A stretch of DNA of 42,097 bases from Candidatus Babeliales bacterium (GCA_018061805.1 JAGOTL010000005.1:1-42097), one strand, 5' to 3'. Shown: positions 8,916-15,905, counted from the first letter of the stretch. Program-made: numbers and translations. Notes: a model not told the origin generated them from the letters alone.

Positions 8916-9272
8916 ATGGCAGTAAAAATTCGCTTTGCCCGTATTGGCAAAAAACATGCACCGATTTATCGCATTGTTGCGATTGATTCTCGCAAAAAAA
9001 GAGATGGTGAGTTTTTGGAAAACTTAGGAACATATAATCCAAAAACAAAACAGATCGTTCAAATGCATGATGATCGCGTAGCATATTGGTTATCAGTTGG
9101 TGCTGAACCTACAGATGTAGTAGCTCGTTTACTTACAATTCGTAGAAAACAAAATCCAGCAGCTTTGTCAGAAGTTTCTAAAGCTTCAACAGAAAAAAAA
9201 GCAGCATCTAAAAAAGCAGACACTCCTAAAAAAGTAGAAGCGAAAAAAGCAAAAAAAGTATCAGCAGAATAG
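8916..9272 (+). CDS. rpsP: 30S ribosomal protein bS16
   Basis: The first ~80 residues ([20 protein letters not shown] and following) are typical bS16, a 30S assembly protein. The last ~35 residues are a Lys/Ala-rich tail ([20 protein letters not shown]) that bS16 proteins often lack, making it 118 residues against about 80-90. An AAAGGA binding site precedes the ATG. The next gene is trmD; rimM, which usually sits between them, is missing. Confidence 0.95.
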   Translation: MAVKIRFARIGKKHAPIYRIVAIDSRKKRDGEFLENLGTYNPKTKQIVQMHDDRVAYWLSVGAEPTDVVARLLTIRRKQNPAALSEVSKASTEKKAASKKADTPKKVEAKKAKKVSAE

Positions 9273-9305
9273 TGATTTGATGTTGATATTGCTGTTGTGA
9301 CTTCT

Positions 9306-10610
9306 ATGAATGTTTCTATTGTTACATTGTTTCCGGAACTGTATGAACAATTTTTAAAAACCAGCTTGATCGAAAAAGCTATTGATAAAAAGCTTTTATC
9401 GTTTAAGTTGCAATCTGTTTTTGATTTTGTGCAGCCTAAGCAACGTATTGATGCGCCAACATTTGGACATAGTTCAGGTATGTTGGTACGTCCAGACGTT
9501 ATGGAACAAGCATTTAATCAATTAGATGCTTCATTGGGAAAATCATTTAAAGTTTTTCTTTCACCGCAAGGGACTCGATTAACTCAAACAACTGCAAAAG
9601 AGTTGTGGAAAAAAATCGAATCACATGAGCATGTTATGTTTGTAGCAAGTCGCTATGAAGGTGTAGATGCGCGTGTTGAGCAAGAATATGCTGATGCAAT
9701 AGTATCAGTAGGTGATTTTGTTGTGATGGGTGGAGATATTCCGGCGATGTTGTTGATGGAATGTTTATTTCGTCATATGCCAGGTGTTGTTGGAAAACAA
9801 GAATCGGTAGAATTAGATTCTTTTTCCGGTGCTTTTGTAGATCATCCCGAATATACCAAGCCGGTTGTTTGGCATGATAGAGAAGTACCAGAAATATTAC
9901 GATCCGGTAATCATGCAGCAATCTCGGCGTGGCGCAAAGAAAAATCTGTGCAACTCACCGTGAAAAAACATTTTGATTGGTTACGATCGCATTGGTTATC
10001 TGCGCAAGATAGACAACTAGCTCATCGTTTTATTCCATCGCATTATGTTGCATTGATGCATGATAAGATTGTATTAAAGGGTGGTCGTGTTGGCACAACG
10101 TCGGTAACATCACTTGATATTCATGATATTGCTCGTTCTAGTGCGACATATAACCTAAAAAACTATTTTGTAGTCACACCGCTTATTGATCAGCAAAAAA
10201 TAGTGAAAACAATTTTAGAGTTCTGGCAAGATTCAACGATTGGTGCTGAATACAATAAAGATCGACAAGAGGCGCTTGATCGAGTTGTTTTGACAGAAAG
10301 CATTCAGGCAGTTATTGCAGATATTGAACAAAAAGAAGGATGTAAACCAATTATTATTGGTACATCAGCTCGATTTGATCAATGTACTGATCGCATGATA
10401 TCGTATCACGATCAGACTAAGGTATGGGGACATGATAGACCTGTACTGTTACTGCTTGGTACTGGCCATGGTATGGCTCAAGAGTTGTTGGATATGTGTG
10501 ATTATTTCTTACAACCTTTACAAGGTTTTTCAGATTTTAATCATCTATCGGTACGATCAGCAGCGGCTATTATATTTGATAAATGGCTTGGTTTTGATGT
10601 TAAATCATAA
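9306..10610 (+). CDS. trmD: TrmD tRNA (guanine-N1)-methyltransferase fused to a C-terminal SPOUT-type RNA methyltransferase-like domain
   Basis: The N-terminal ~250 residues are TrmD, which makes m1G37 in tRNA and prevents frameshifting. SRYEGVDARVEQ, VGDFVVMGGDIPAMLLME and HPEYTKP are its knotted SAM-binding core and active-site segments. From about residue 255 a second domain (TSLDIHDIARSSATYNLKNY, then PIIIGTSAR, then LLLGTGHGMAQE) resembles the RNA methyltransferase domain seen attached to, or next to, TrmD in some phyla (Methyltrn_RNA_4 type, from memory). Total 434 residues against about 240-250 for stand-alone TrmD. The ATG at 9306 is chosen by family alignment; a GTG at 9297 is in frame. 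No clear ribosome binding site is present. Confidence 0.9.
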   Translation: MNVSIVTLFPELYEQFLKTSLIEKAIDKKLLSFKLQSVFDFVQPKQRIDAPTFGHSSGMLVRPDVMEQAFNQLDASLGKSFKVFLSPQGTRLTQTTAKELWKKIESHEHVMFVASRYEGVDARVEQEYADAIVSVGDFVVMGGDIPAMLLMECLFRHMPGVVGKQESVELDSFSGAFVDHPEYTKPVVWHDREVPEILRSGNHAAISAWRKEKSVQLTVKKHFDWLRSHWLSAQDRQLAHRFIPSHYVALMHDKIVLKGGRVGTTSVTSLDIHDIARSSATYNLKNYFVVTPLIDQQKIVKTILEFWQDSTIGAEYNKDRQEALDRVVLTESIQAVIADIEQKEGCKPIIIGTSARFDQCTDRMISYHDQTKVWGHDRPVLLLLGTGHGMAQELLDMCDYFLQPLQGFSDFNHLSVRSAAAIIFDKWLGFDVKS

Positions 10611-10719
10611 AAAAGAGCTTTTGTGAATATGTGGTTACGCAAAATCTATTTGTTATTTAATATGATTTTGGTAATCTAAAGAAAGATATGAATTGATTGG
10701 TAAAGGTTAATAAAACATC

Positions 10720-11115
10720 ATGAAATCAAAAAAATTAAACAAAGAAACGATTCAGTCGTTGGCTGTACGCGATATTGCGTATCCAGCATTTGGTATAGGC
10801 GATAAGATTGAAGTTGCTCAATGGGTTCAAGAAGGCGATAACAAACGTGTTCAAACATTCCAGGGTAACGTTATTGCAAAAAACAACAATGCAGGTTCAT
10901 CAACATTTACAGTTCGCAAAATAGCAGCAGATGGTGTTGCGGTTGAAAGAATCTACCCATTGTATTCACCAATTATTGATTCTATCAAGATTGTTGCTAA
11001 AGCAGAAGTACGCCGAGCAAAATTGTATTACATTCGCCATAAAGTGGGTGAAGATGCGGTTATTAAAGAGCGTGTTGTTCGTAAATCTGCAAAAGCAGTA
11101 AAAACAGCAAAATAA
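10720..11115 (+). CDS. rplS: 50S ribosomal protein bL19
   Basis: bL19 sits at the subunit interface. The segments GIGDKIEVAQWV, FQGNVIAKNN, TFTVRKIAADGVAVERIYP and IKIVAKAEVRRAKLYYIR match the family closely. At 131 residues it is slightly longer than usual, with a short basic tail. It is the last gene of the ffh operon, followed by a terminator. Confidence 0.96.
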   Translation: MKSKKLNKETIQSLAVRDIAYPAFGIGDKIEVAQWVQEGDNKRVQTFQGNVIAKNNNAGSSTFTVRKIAADGVAVERIYPLYSPIIDSIKIVAKAEVRRAKLYYIRHKVGEDAVIKERVVRKSAKAVKTAK

Positions 11116-11136
11116 TACGCAATTTATTTAGAATAT

Positions 11137-11173
11137 AAAAAGGATCGCCTTTCAATAGAGCGGTCCTTTTTTT
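11137..11173 (+). terminator. Rho-independent terminator after rplS
   Basis: AAAGGATCGC pairs with GCGGTCCTTT (one G-U pair) around an 11-base loop, followed by a run of T. It is a clear end to the ffh-rpsP-trmD-rplS operon. Confidence 0.85.
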
Positions 11174-11195
11174 ATAGAGTAGGGTGTTTAAGATC

Positions 11196-11669
11196 ATGAT
11201 TGTTGGATGTGGTTCTCGTATTTTTCAGATCGTTGTAGTGGGTATGGTTTTTGTGATAACAGCATGTTCGAGTTCTGTGGGTCACCAATCTCGCGCAAAA
11301 CAATATAAAACTCAGGTGCAGCAGGTAACCAAGGCGCAATACAGGGAAATGCTTGCTTTACATAGTGAGATACCAGATCCGTTATTGGGATTTGTAGTTG
11401 ATAGTATCGTGCTCGATGATGCGAATTCTAATATGCTTGAAGTAGTTTACAAAGCTCATAAGAGTACGATGTCACAACAAGAGATACGAGCTGCATACGT
11501 TGCAGATATGGAATTGATTGGTTGGCAATTAGTAGCAGAATTTTCAGGTGATACGCGACAGATGATTTTTGAACGACCACGCAAGGCGATGATGTGTACG
11601 GTTACGTTGTATGAACAAGATTCGATTAAAGTAACCTTGTTTCAAGGTCAGAATAAAAAAGACCTATAG
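11196..11669 (+). CDS. Small lipoprotein of unknown function
   Basis: 157 residues from the ATG at 11196, which has AGGGTG at ideal spacing; the GTG at 11184 overlaps that site and is less likely. A hydrophobic signal (IFQIVVVGMVFVITAC) ends in a lipobox ITAC, so the cysteine at residue 24 should be lipidated. The mature part has an N-terminal polar linker and then a compact domain (DPLLGFVVDSIVL, then YVADMELIGWQLVAEF, then MIFERPRKAMMCTVTLYEQD). Its strand-helix pattern looks like a small periplasmic domain, but I do not recognise the family. It is transcribed alone, between two terminators. Confidence 0.75.
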   Translation: MIVGCGSRIFQIVVVGMVFVITACSSSVGHQSRAKQYKTQVQQVTKAQYREMLALHSEIPDPLLGFVVDSIVLDDANSNMLEVVYKAHKSTMSQQEIRAAYVADMELIGWQLVAEFSGDTRQMIFERPRKAMMCTVTLYEQDSIKVTLFQGQNKKDL

Positions 11670-11695
11670 ATTTCATTAAATCTACAGGTCTTTTT
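11655..11695. terminator. Bidirectional terminator between the lipoprotein gene and the secreted-protein operon
   Basis: GACCTATAGATTT pairs with AAATCTACAGGTC with one mismatch around a 4-base loop. The stem is flanked by A and T runs on both sides, so it can stop transcripts from both directions. It overlaps the lipoprotein stop codon. Confidence 0.8.
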
Positions 11696-11720
11696 AGTGA
11701 GAGTGTGAAGGTGTTATTTT

Positions 11721-12143
11721 TTAAGCAAGAGTCTGTTTTAGACTTGTAATATCTGATTCAAGTCTTGCAATTTCAGATCTACGGTTTCTAGCCTCGATCG
11801 TACTTCCTTGGCCTCTTTTCTCTAATTTTTTCAATTCGAGTCTTTGTTCTTTTTTCATTCTTTTCTTTTCAGCTATTTGTTGTTTAGTATCTTTAGTTGT
11901 AGCTTTGTAGCTCGGTTTTGAAGTATCACGTTTCGATTGTTTCTTAGTATCAGTGTTACGTGCATCTTCTCGACGCGCTTTATCTTTTTTGTGGCTTTTA
12001 GCTATACCCCAGCTGATTAAACCAACAGCAGCTGCGGTACCAAGACCAACAGCCCATGCACCACCAGCTGATAATGCGTATGATGAAAGACTTGTCATAA
12101 GTGCAACACTTAAAAGTACTGCTTTTGTAAAATTATTTTTCAT
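11721..12143 (-). CDS. Small secreted protein, cluster member 5: signal peptide, hydrophobic Gly/Ala segment, basic coiled coil
   Basis: 140 residues, family not recognised. A signal peptide (MKNNFTKAVLLSVALMTSL..SYALSA) is followed at once by a small-residue hydrophobic stretch, GAWAVGLGTAAAVGLISWG, that could insert in or lie on a membrane. A long, very basic and charged region comes next and ends in a coiled-coil-like helix (SEIARLESDITSLKQTLA). AAAGGA precedes the ATG. It is last in the five-gene operon, 14 bases after member 4. Its hydrophobic segment resembles those of members 2 and 3 (G-x-A-x-G-x-x-T, then SW or S before a charged part). Confidence 0.75.
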   Translation of the reverse strand: MKNNFTKAVLLSVALMTSLSSYALSAGGAWAVGLGTAAAVGLISWGIAKSHKKDKARREDARNTDTKKQSKRDTSKPSYKATTKDTKQQIAEKKRMKKEQRLELKKLEKRGQGSTIEARNRRSEIARLESDITSLKQTLA

Positions 12144-12157
12144 ACTACTTTCCTTTT

Positions 12158-12553
12158 TTAAGCTACCTTATCTACAACTTTTTTATCTACAGCTTTTTTC
12201 TTTACAACATCAGTCGATTTTTTTGGTGCTGTTTTTGTTGTGCGAGTTTTTGAAGACGTTGTTTTAGCTTTTTTAGTTTTCGTTTTTCGTAATTCATTTT
12301 TTAAGTTTTGAATACGCGCATCTACATCTTTTTGGTTTTGCTTACAATCAGCAGTGATTGCTCGTTTATCTGCTTGCGCAGCATCAAGCCCTTGCGAAAG
12401 AGCAGATTTTGAAGTAAAGCTTTGCGCAACATAATCATCTATTTTCATATCGCGCATATCTAAAGCATCTGATCCTGAAGAATCATCTGCAGATATAGAA
12501 GCGATAGTCATTAACGCAGTAAGCGCAATAATGTATTTATTATATTTTTTCAT
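12158..12553 (-). CDS. Small secreted protein, cluster member 4: signal peptide and histone-like Lys/Thr tail
   Basis: 131 residues, family not recognised. The signal peptide (KYIIALTALMTIASISA) probably ends at about residue 22. An acidic Ser/Asp segment (DDSSGSDALDMRDMKIDD) follows, then a helical stretch (DVDARIQNLKNELRKTK) with one cysteine before it, then a Lys/Thr/Ser tail with TKTAPKKSTDVVKKKAVDKK that resembles histone H1-like tails in composition. Unlike its neighbours it lacks the Gly/Ala hydrophobic segment. An AAGGAG binding site precedes the ATG. It lies 10 bases after member 3. Confidence 0.72.
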   Translation of the reverse strand: MKKYNKYIIALTALMTIASISADDSSGSDALDMRDMKIDDYVAQSFTSKSALSQGLDAAQADKRAITADCKQNQKDVDARIQNLKNELRKTKTKKAKTTSSKTRTTKTAPKKSTDVVKKKAVDKKVVDKVA

Positions 12554-12563
12554 AAATTTCTCC

Positions 12564-12953
12564 TTATTCTAACTCATGTATTAATTCATCAATTTTAGCT
12601 TCTAATCTTTGTATAATATCTCTGTGTGGTTTGATTTGTTGAGCTTTAGTAACATCATCTAAATTGTTTTTTCTATTGATTCGTTCGATATCGCGATTAT
12701 GCTTTTTGATCTCGCGTTTATGAGTTTCGATTTGATTATTAATAGTTCTATTTCGTTGCTGTACTGTTTTTTGTTCGTAATATTCAGGGCTACGTTCTCT
12801 ATTTGCACTTGATGCTATACTCGTAACGGCTATACCCGTCAGAGCACCAGCTGCAAATCCACCACCAAAGCCGCCGCCATCAGCACCTACGTATGATGTT
12901 ACGGTTACCACGGCTAGTGAAGCCATGATACTTTTTTTAAATAATTTGTTCAT
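12564..12953 (-). CDS. Small secreted protein, cluster member 3: Gly-rich hydrophobic segment and coiled coil
   Basis: 129 residues from the ATG at 12953; a second ATG lies 12 bases upstream, but the inner one gives a cleaner signal peptide (MNKLFKKSIMASLAVVTVTS). After a predicted cut near YVGA comes GGGFGGGFAAGALTGIAVTS, a glycine-rich hydrophobic stretch. A highly charged helical region with heptad spacing follows (INNQIETHKREIKKHNRDIE, later IIQRLEAKIDELIHELE). The GGxFxxGxxTxxxVTSxASS pattern matches member 2. Function unknown. Confidence 0.73.
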   Translation of the reverse strand: MNKLFKKSIMASLAVVTVTSYVGADGGGFGGGFAAGALTGIAVTSIASSANRERSPEYYEQKTVQQRNRTINNQIETHKREIKKHNRDIERINRKNNLDDVTKAQQIKPHRDIIQRLEAKIDELIHELE

Positions 12954-12978
12954 AAGAACCCCCATTTAATTTCTATAT

Positions 12979-13467
12979 TTATGATCTTGATATTGATCGT
13001 TCTTTTAGCTCAGCTTGAACAGCTTTAAGTTGTTCTTGAGTATTTTTTAAAGTTTCTTTAGCATCATCAGTTTGTTGGCGTTTTAAATCATCGATTTGAT
13101 TTTGCAAATCGTTAACAGCGCTATTTAGCTGACCATTACTTGCACTTGAAGCCCAACTTGTAACAGCAACTGTCGTCATGAGTCCTAATCCTAAAGCCCA
13201 GCCACCACCCCAGCCACCACCCCAGCCACCATGACCATAACCACCATGACCATAACCACCATGTCCATAACCGCCGTGTCCACCACGTCCACCGCTATGA
13301 CTTGTGCTATGTCCGCCACCGCGACCGCCGCCGCCACCGCGACCGCCACCACCGCCGCCACCGCGACCGCCACCACCGCCGCGACCACCGCCGCCACCGC
13401 GAGGAGACATTATGCTAGGTATTGAAAGCAGAGCGATAAAAGCTAAAAAATGTTTTAATGATTTCAT
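12979..13467 (-). CDS. Small secreted protein, cluster member 2: RGGGGG and GGYGH repeats, hydrophobic segment, coiled coil
   Basis: 162 residues, family not recognised. The signal peptide (MKSLKHFLAFIALLSIPSIM) is followed by about 35 residues of (R)GGGGG repeats, then an SHSGGRGGH linker, three GGYGH units and GGW repeats. Next comes the hydrophobic stretch WALGLGLMTTVAVTSWASSA and a coiled coil (NDLQNQIDDLKRQQ, then TQEQLKAVQAELKERS). The glycine part is coded by GC-rich tandem repeats that stand out from the AT-rich surroundings and may vary in length between strains. The repeats look like eukaryotic RGG or glycine-rich proteins, but export makes an RNA role inside the bacterium unlikely. 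AAAGGAA precedes the ATG. Confidence 0.75.
   Translation of the reverse strand: MKSLKHFLAFIALLSIPSIMSPRGGGGGRGGGGGRGGGGGGGRGGGGGRGGGHSTSHSGGRGGHGGYGHGGYGHGGYGHGGWGGGWGGGWALGLGLMTTVAVTSWASSASNGQLNSAVNDLQNQIDDLKRQQTDDAKETLKNTQEQLKAVQAELKERSISRS
13202..13285. repeat. Tandem 12-bp and 15-bp repeats coding Gly-Trp and GGYGH units
   Basis: Two perfect 12-base copies of CCACCACCCCAG (13202-13225) are followed by 15-base units CCACCATGACCATAA at 13226-13240, 13241-13255 and 13256-13270 (one change), with a degenerate fourth at 13271-13285. All are multiples of three, so copy changes keep the reading frame. Confidence 0.85.
13306..13404. repeat. GC-rich CCGCCA/CCGCGA repeats coding Arg-Gly tracts
   Basis: An imperfect run of CCG, CCA and CGACC triplets encodes the RGGGGG tracts of the secreted protein at 12979-13467. 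The strong GC content is local to this tract, so it reflects codon choice for Gly/Arg and not transfer. Confidence 0.8.
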
Positions 13468-13484
13468 TGCTTATATTCCTTTTT

Positions 13485-13940
13485 TTATATATTTCTTAAT
13501 TCACTATTCAGTTCTTTAAGTTCTTCATTACTTTTTTCTATTTTGGTATTAATTTTTGCAACTTCACGCGAATCTTTTCCGTAGCGCGTAGTTTTATCAG
13601 AAAGTTCTCGTTTCAGCTGACGGATATCTTTTTTCAGATCGCGAATTTGTTTTTTGATTTCGGTCCTGTTTAAAGCATCACGTCGAGTTTGTGGATCATA
13701 AGAAGGTTGATTTGCATTATTAATAGCTTGAACGGTCGCTATTGTTGCTACGGTGTCAGCGATAGCTGCGACAGGAGAGTAATTATATCCATAGCCATAA
13801 TAAGGACCAGGTCCATAGTTAGGTCTATAATAAGGTCTTTGGTAGTAACCCCATCGTGGACCATAGCCATAACTGACATACATCCCTAAGGATTGCTGTG
13901 CCATGCCGGCAATAGCCAAAAATAATACTATTCGTTTCAT
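13485..13940 (-). CDS. Small secreted protein, cluster member 1: Tyr/Gly/Pro-rich low-complexity segment and coiled coil
   Basis: 151 residues from the ATG at 13940, chosen for its strong GGAGGT site and a clean signal peptide (MKRIVLFLAIAGMAQQSLG). The mature N-terminus is rich in Tyr, Gly, Pro and Arg (YGYGPRWGYYQRPYYRPNYG). A small-residue segment, VAAIADTVATIATVQAINNA, parallels the hydrophobic stretch of members 2, 3 and 5, and a charged coiled coil follows (IKKQIRDLKKDIRQLKREL, later KSNEELKELNSELRN). It is first in the five-gene minus-strand operon. Aromatic-glycine regions are sticky and can self-assemble; what this one does is unknown. Confidence 0.75.
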   Translation of the reverse strand: MKRIVLFLAIAGMAQQSLGMYVSYGYGPRWGYYQRPYYRPNYGPGPYYGYGYNYSPVAAIADTVATIATVQAINNANQPSYDPQTRRDALNRTEIKKQIRDLKKDIRQLKRELSDKTTRYGKDSREVAKINTKIEKSNEELKELNSELRNI

Positions 13941-14082
13941 TGGGTAACCTCCATTTCCCTTTGTACTTATGGTATAGATTGACAAAAACCAAGAAGCAAA
14001 GTCAATGGTTTATTGCCTTTATAAAAGCAATTTATGAAAAAAAGATTAGGTTGAACTGAAGGTAGGTTTTGAAGAAGTCGTA

Positions 14083-15480
14083 TTAATCGAGTAAATCGCT
14101 GGCAAAAGAGTTTATTTTTCCAGCACCTTGGAGGAGTAATAAATCGTGAGGTTGTAAGGTTTGATGTAGGAGCTCTATGATTTCTGTGCCCTCTTTGCTC
14201 AGGGGTATATAGACCGCATTGCTTGAGGGGTTTTTTTGTTGTATGGCGCGTACCATATCATAGCTTGAAAAGCCTGGCTGAGCCTGTTCACCTTTGGCAA
14301 AAATATCGGTAATGATAACCATATCAAGATCAGAGTTACTTAAAACGGTAATAAAATCATGCCATAGATGTTGGGTTCGGGTGTGACGATGAGGTTGAAA
14401 AAGCATGATGAGTCGGCCTTTGCTTTTTTTGCGAGCAACCAAAATCGTATTGCGTATTTCTTCGGGATGATGTCCATAGTCATCTACGATGGTGGCTTGA
14501 TGTCGCTTACTAACTCCTTTGATGGTGAAACGTCTATCGACACCAGAAAAGGTGCCAAGAGCAGCTTGAATTTCATCTAGGTTTAAACTTAGCGTCATTC
14601 CAAGCGTTATGATGCTGGTAGCATTTAAAACATTGTGCAAACCAAGTAATGGTATGCGCATATTTGTATAAACCATGTTGTTACGTGTGTCTACGATATC
14701 AAAAATAGATTCATCAGCCATAAGCTGTATGTTTTCTATGCGAATGTGAGCTTTAGGATGTGTGCCATACGTAATCACGGGTGTGGTGATATGGGGTAAC
14801 ACTGATTGAATGCCCGCATCGTCTAAGCATACAATATTAGTACCGTAGAATGGTAGTTGGTTCATGTATGCTATAAATGTCTGTTTGATATCTTCAAAGT
14901 TTGCGTAGGTTTCAAGGTGCTCTAAATCTATATTAGTTACGATAGAAATAGCCTTTGGTAATTTTAAAAATGATCGGTCACTTTCATCTGCTTCCGCTAC
15001 TGCAAAAAGACTTGAGCCATACTGGGCATTGGTTTGTACAGAGTTGAGCTGTCCACCAATAATAAAAGTTGGGTTTTGATCAAGTTGCAAGAGCATGTGT
15101 GTAGCAAGCGATGTGGTGGTTGTTTTTCCGTGGGATCCTGCGATTGCTATTGAAAATTGTGTTCGCATGATTTCAGCAAGCATATCTGCACGATGTATCA
15201 CTTTGATACCTTTTTGGTGTGCTGCAATTATTTCAGGATGATCTGATCGTATGTCGGTTGTATGTACTAAAAATTGTATAGAAGGATCGCTGCATATGGT
15301 GTCTTGGTGGCAAGAAGCTATAGAGCAGCCATATTTTTTTAAATCTTGTATCTGATTGCCACTTGTTGTGATGTCGCAACCGGATACGGTGTATCCTTTT
15401 TGGAGAAGTATTTTTGCAATACCGCTCATGCCTATGCCGTTGATACCCATAAAATGTATGTGACTTTTGTTGAAAAACAT
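14083..15480 (-). CDS. murC: UDP-N-acetylmuramate--L-alanine ligase
   Basis: Adds L-alanine to UDP-MurNAc, the first peptide step of peptidoglycan synthesis in the cytoplasm. 465 residues from the ATG at 15480. It has the Rossmann motif GINGIGMSGIA near the N-terminus, the ATP loop AGSHGKTTTT (about residue 113), the central-domain segment VAEADESDRSF and the C-terminal-domain DDYGHHPEEI, all typical of MurC. The ATG at 15480 has AAGGA at good spacing; an ATG 15 bases upstream is in frame. A long hairpin covers the binding site (see 15481-15536). No other mur genes are in the window. Confidence 0.94.
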   Translation of the reverse strand: MFFNKSHIHFMGINGIGMSGIAKILLQKGYTVSGCDITTSGNQIQDLKKYGCSIASCHQDTICSDPSIQFLVHTTDIRSDHPEIIAAHQKGIKVIHRADMLAEIMRTQFSIAIAGSHGKTTTTSLATHMLLQLDQNPTFIIGGQLNSVQTNAQYGSSLFAVAEADESDRSFLKLPKAISIVTNIDLEHLETYANFEDIKQTFIAYMNQLPFYGTNIVCLDDAGIQSVLPHITTPVITYGTHPKAHIRIENIQLMADESIFDIVDTRNNMVYTNMRIPLLGLHNVLNATSIITLGMTLSLNLDEIQAALGTFSGVDRRFTIKGVSKRHQATIVDDYGHHPEEIRNTILVARKKSKGRLIMLFQPHRHTRTQHLWHDFITVLSNSDLDMVIITDIFAKGEQAQPGFSSYDMVRAIQQKNPSSNAVYIPLSKEGTEIIELLHQTLQPHDLLLLQGAGKINSFASDLLD

Positions 15481-15536
15481 AAAAAATCCTTCCATGAAGC
15501 AATTGAAATGATTGTACCATGAAAGGATTTTTTTTT
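15481..15536. promoter_or_regulatory. Long inverted repeat covering the murC ribosome binding site
   Basis: AAAAAATCCTTCCATG (15481-15496) pairs with CATGAAAGGATTTTTT (15518-15533), a 16-base stem with one mismatch and a 21-base loop. On the minus strand the 3' arm contains the murC AAGGA site and ends in TTTTTT directly before the ATG. It can act as a terminator for the upstream merR-type gene, as an attenuator, or as a structure hiding the ribosome binding site. Confidence 0.6.
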
Positions 15537-15554
15537 ATATTGTCAAAGTCAAAA

Positions 15555-15905
15555 TTAAAGAGCTTGTTTTACTTTTAAAAGTTCTTGTTTAAGTAAAGCG
15601 AGCTTTTGCTGACAATCACATGAAGATTTTTTTTGTGTGTGTGTTTGTGTTGGAATAACATTACGGTCTTTTTTAATATTTTCCATTTCTTTTTTAGCAC
15701 CGGCCAGTGTATATTTTTTGTCATACAAAAGATTTTTAATTGTTTCGAATTTTTTAAAATCTTTTTCTTCATAAAAACGTTGGCCACCTTTAGAACGGTG
15801 AGATTTGATACCAAGTTCTTTTTCCCAAAATCTGATGACAAATTTTTCTACGTTGAGAGCTTTTGCTAAGTCTCCGATGCGGTATTGTCGTTTGGACATT
15901 TTCAT
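15555..15905 (-). CDS. MerR-family transcriptional regulator
   Basis: 116 residues. The N-terminal winged helix-turn-helix is clear: YRIGDLAKALNVEKFVIRFW, then RSKGGQRFYEEKDFKKF and a recognition of the YTLAGAKKEM helix, the MerR pattern. The C-terminus is a short Thr/Gln linker with a CDC motif and a helix (LALLKQELLKVKQAL) suitable for dimerisation; no effector-binding domain is present. An AAGGAG site precedes the ATG at 15905. Target genes are unknown; the adjacent murC and divergent yidC are natural candidates. Confidence 0.88.
   Translation of the reverse strand: MKMSKRQYRIGDLAKALNVEKFVIRFWEKELGIKSHRSKGGQRFYEEKDFKKFETIKNLLYDKKYTLAGAKKEMENIKKDRNVIPTQTHTQKKSSCDCQQKLALLKQELLKVKQAL

Noticed and set aside
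10432-10626. Short open frame at the end of trmD
   Set aside because: It lies almost entirely within trmD in another frame, with no binding site or recognisable product.
13202-13404. Repeat array considered as CRISPR
   Set aside because: Units are 12 or 15 bases, directly adjacent without spacers, and lie inside a coding frame.
13191-13519. Several Ala/Val-, Thr- or Pro-rich open frames on both strands over the glycine repeat
   Set aside because: They are alternate readings of the GC-rich Gly/Arg repeat. Only the minus-strand frame at 12979-13467 has a signal peptide, binding site and operon context.
14012-14031. Hairpin ATTGCCTTT/AAAAGCAAT downstream of murC as a terminator
   Set aside because: No T run follows it on the minus strand, so it is weak evidence.
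15511-15546. TTGACA (15541-15546) and TACAAT (15511-15516) on the minus strand as a murC promoter
   Set aside because: The spacing is 24 bases, well beyond the 16-18 expected, and the -10-like box lies in the loop of the hairpin.
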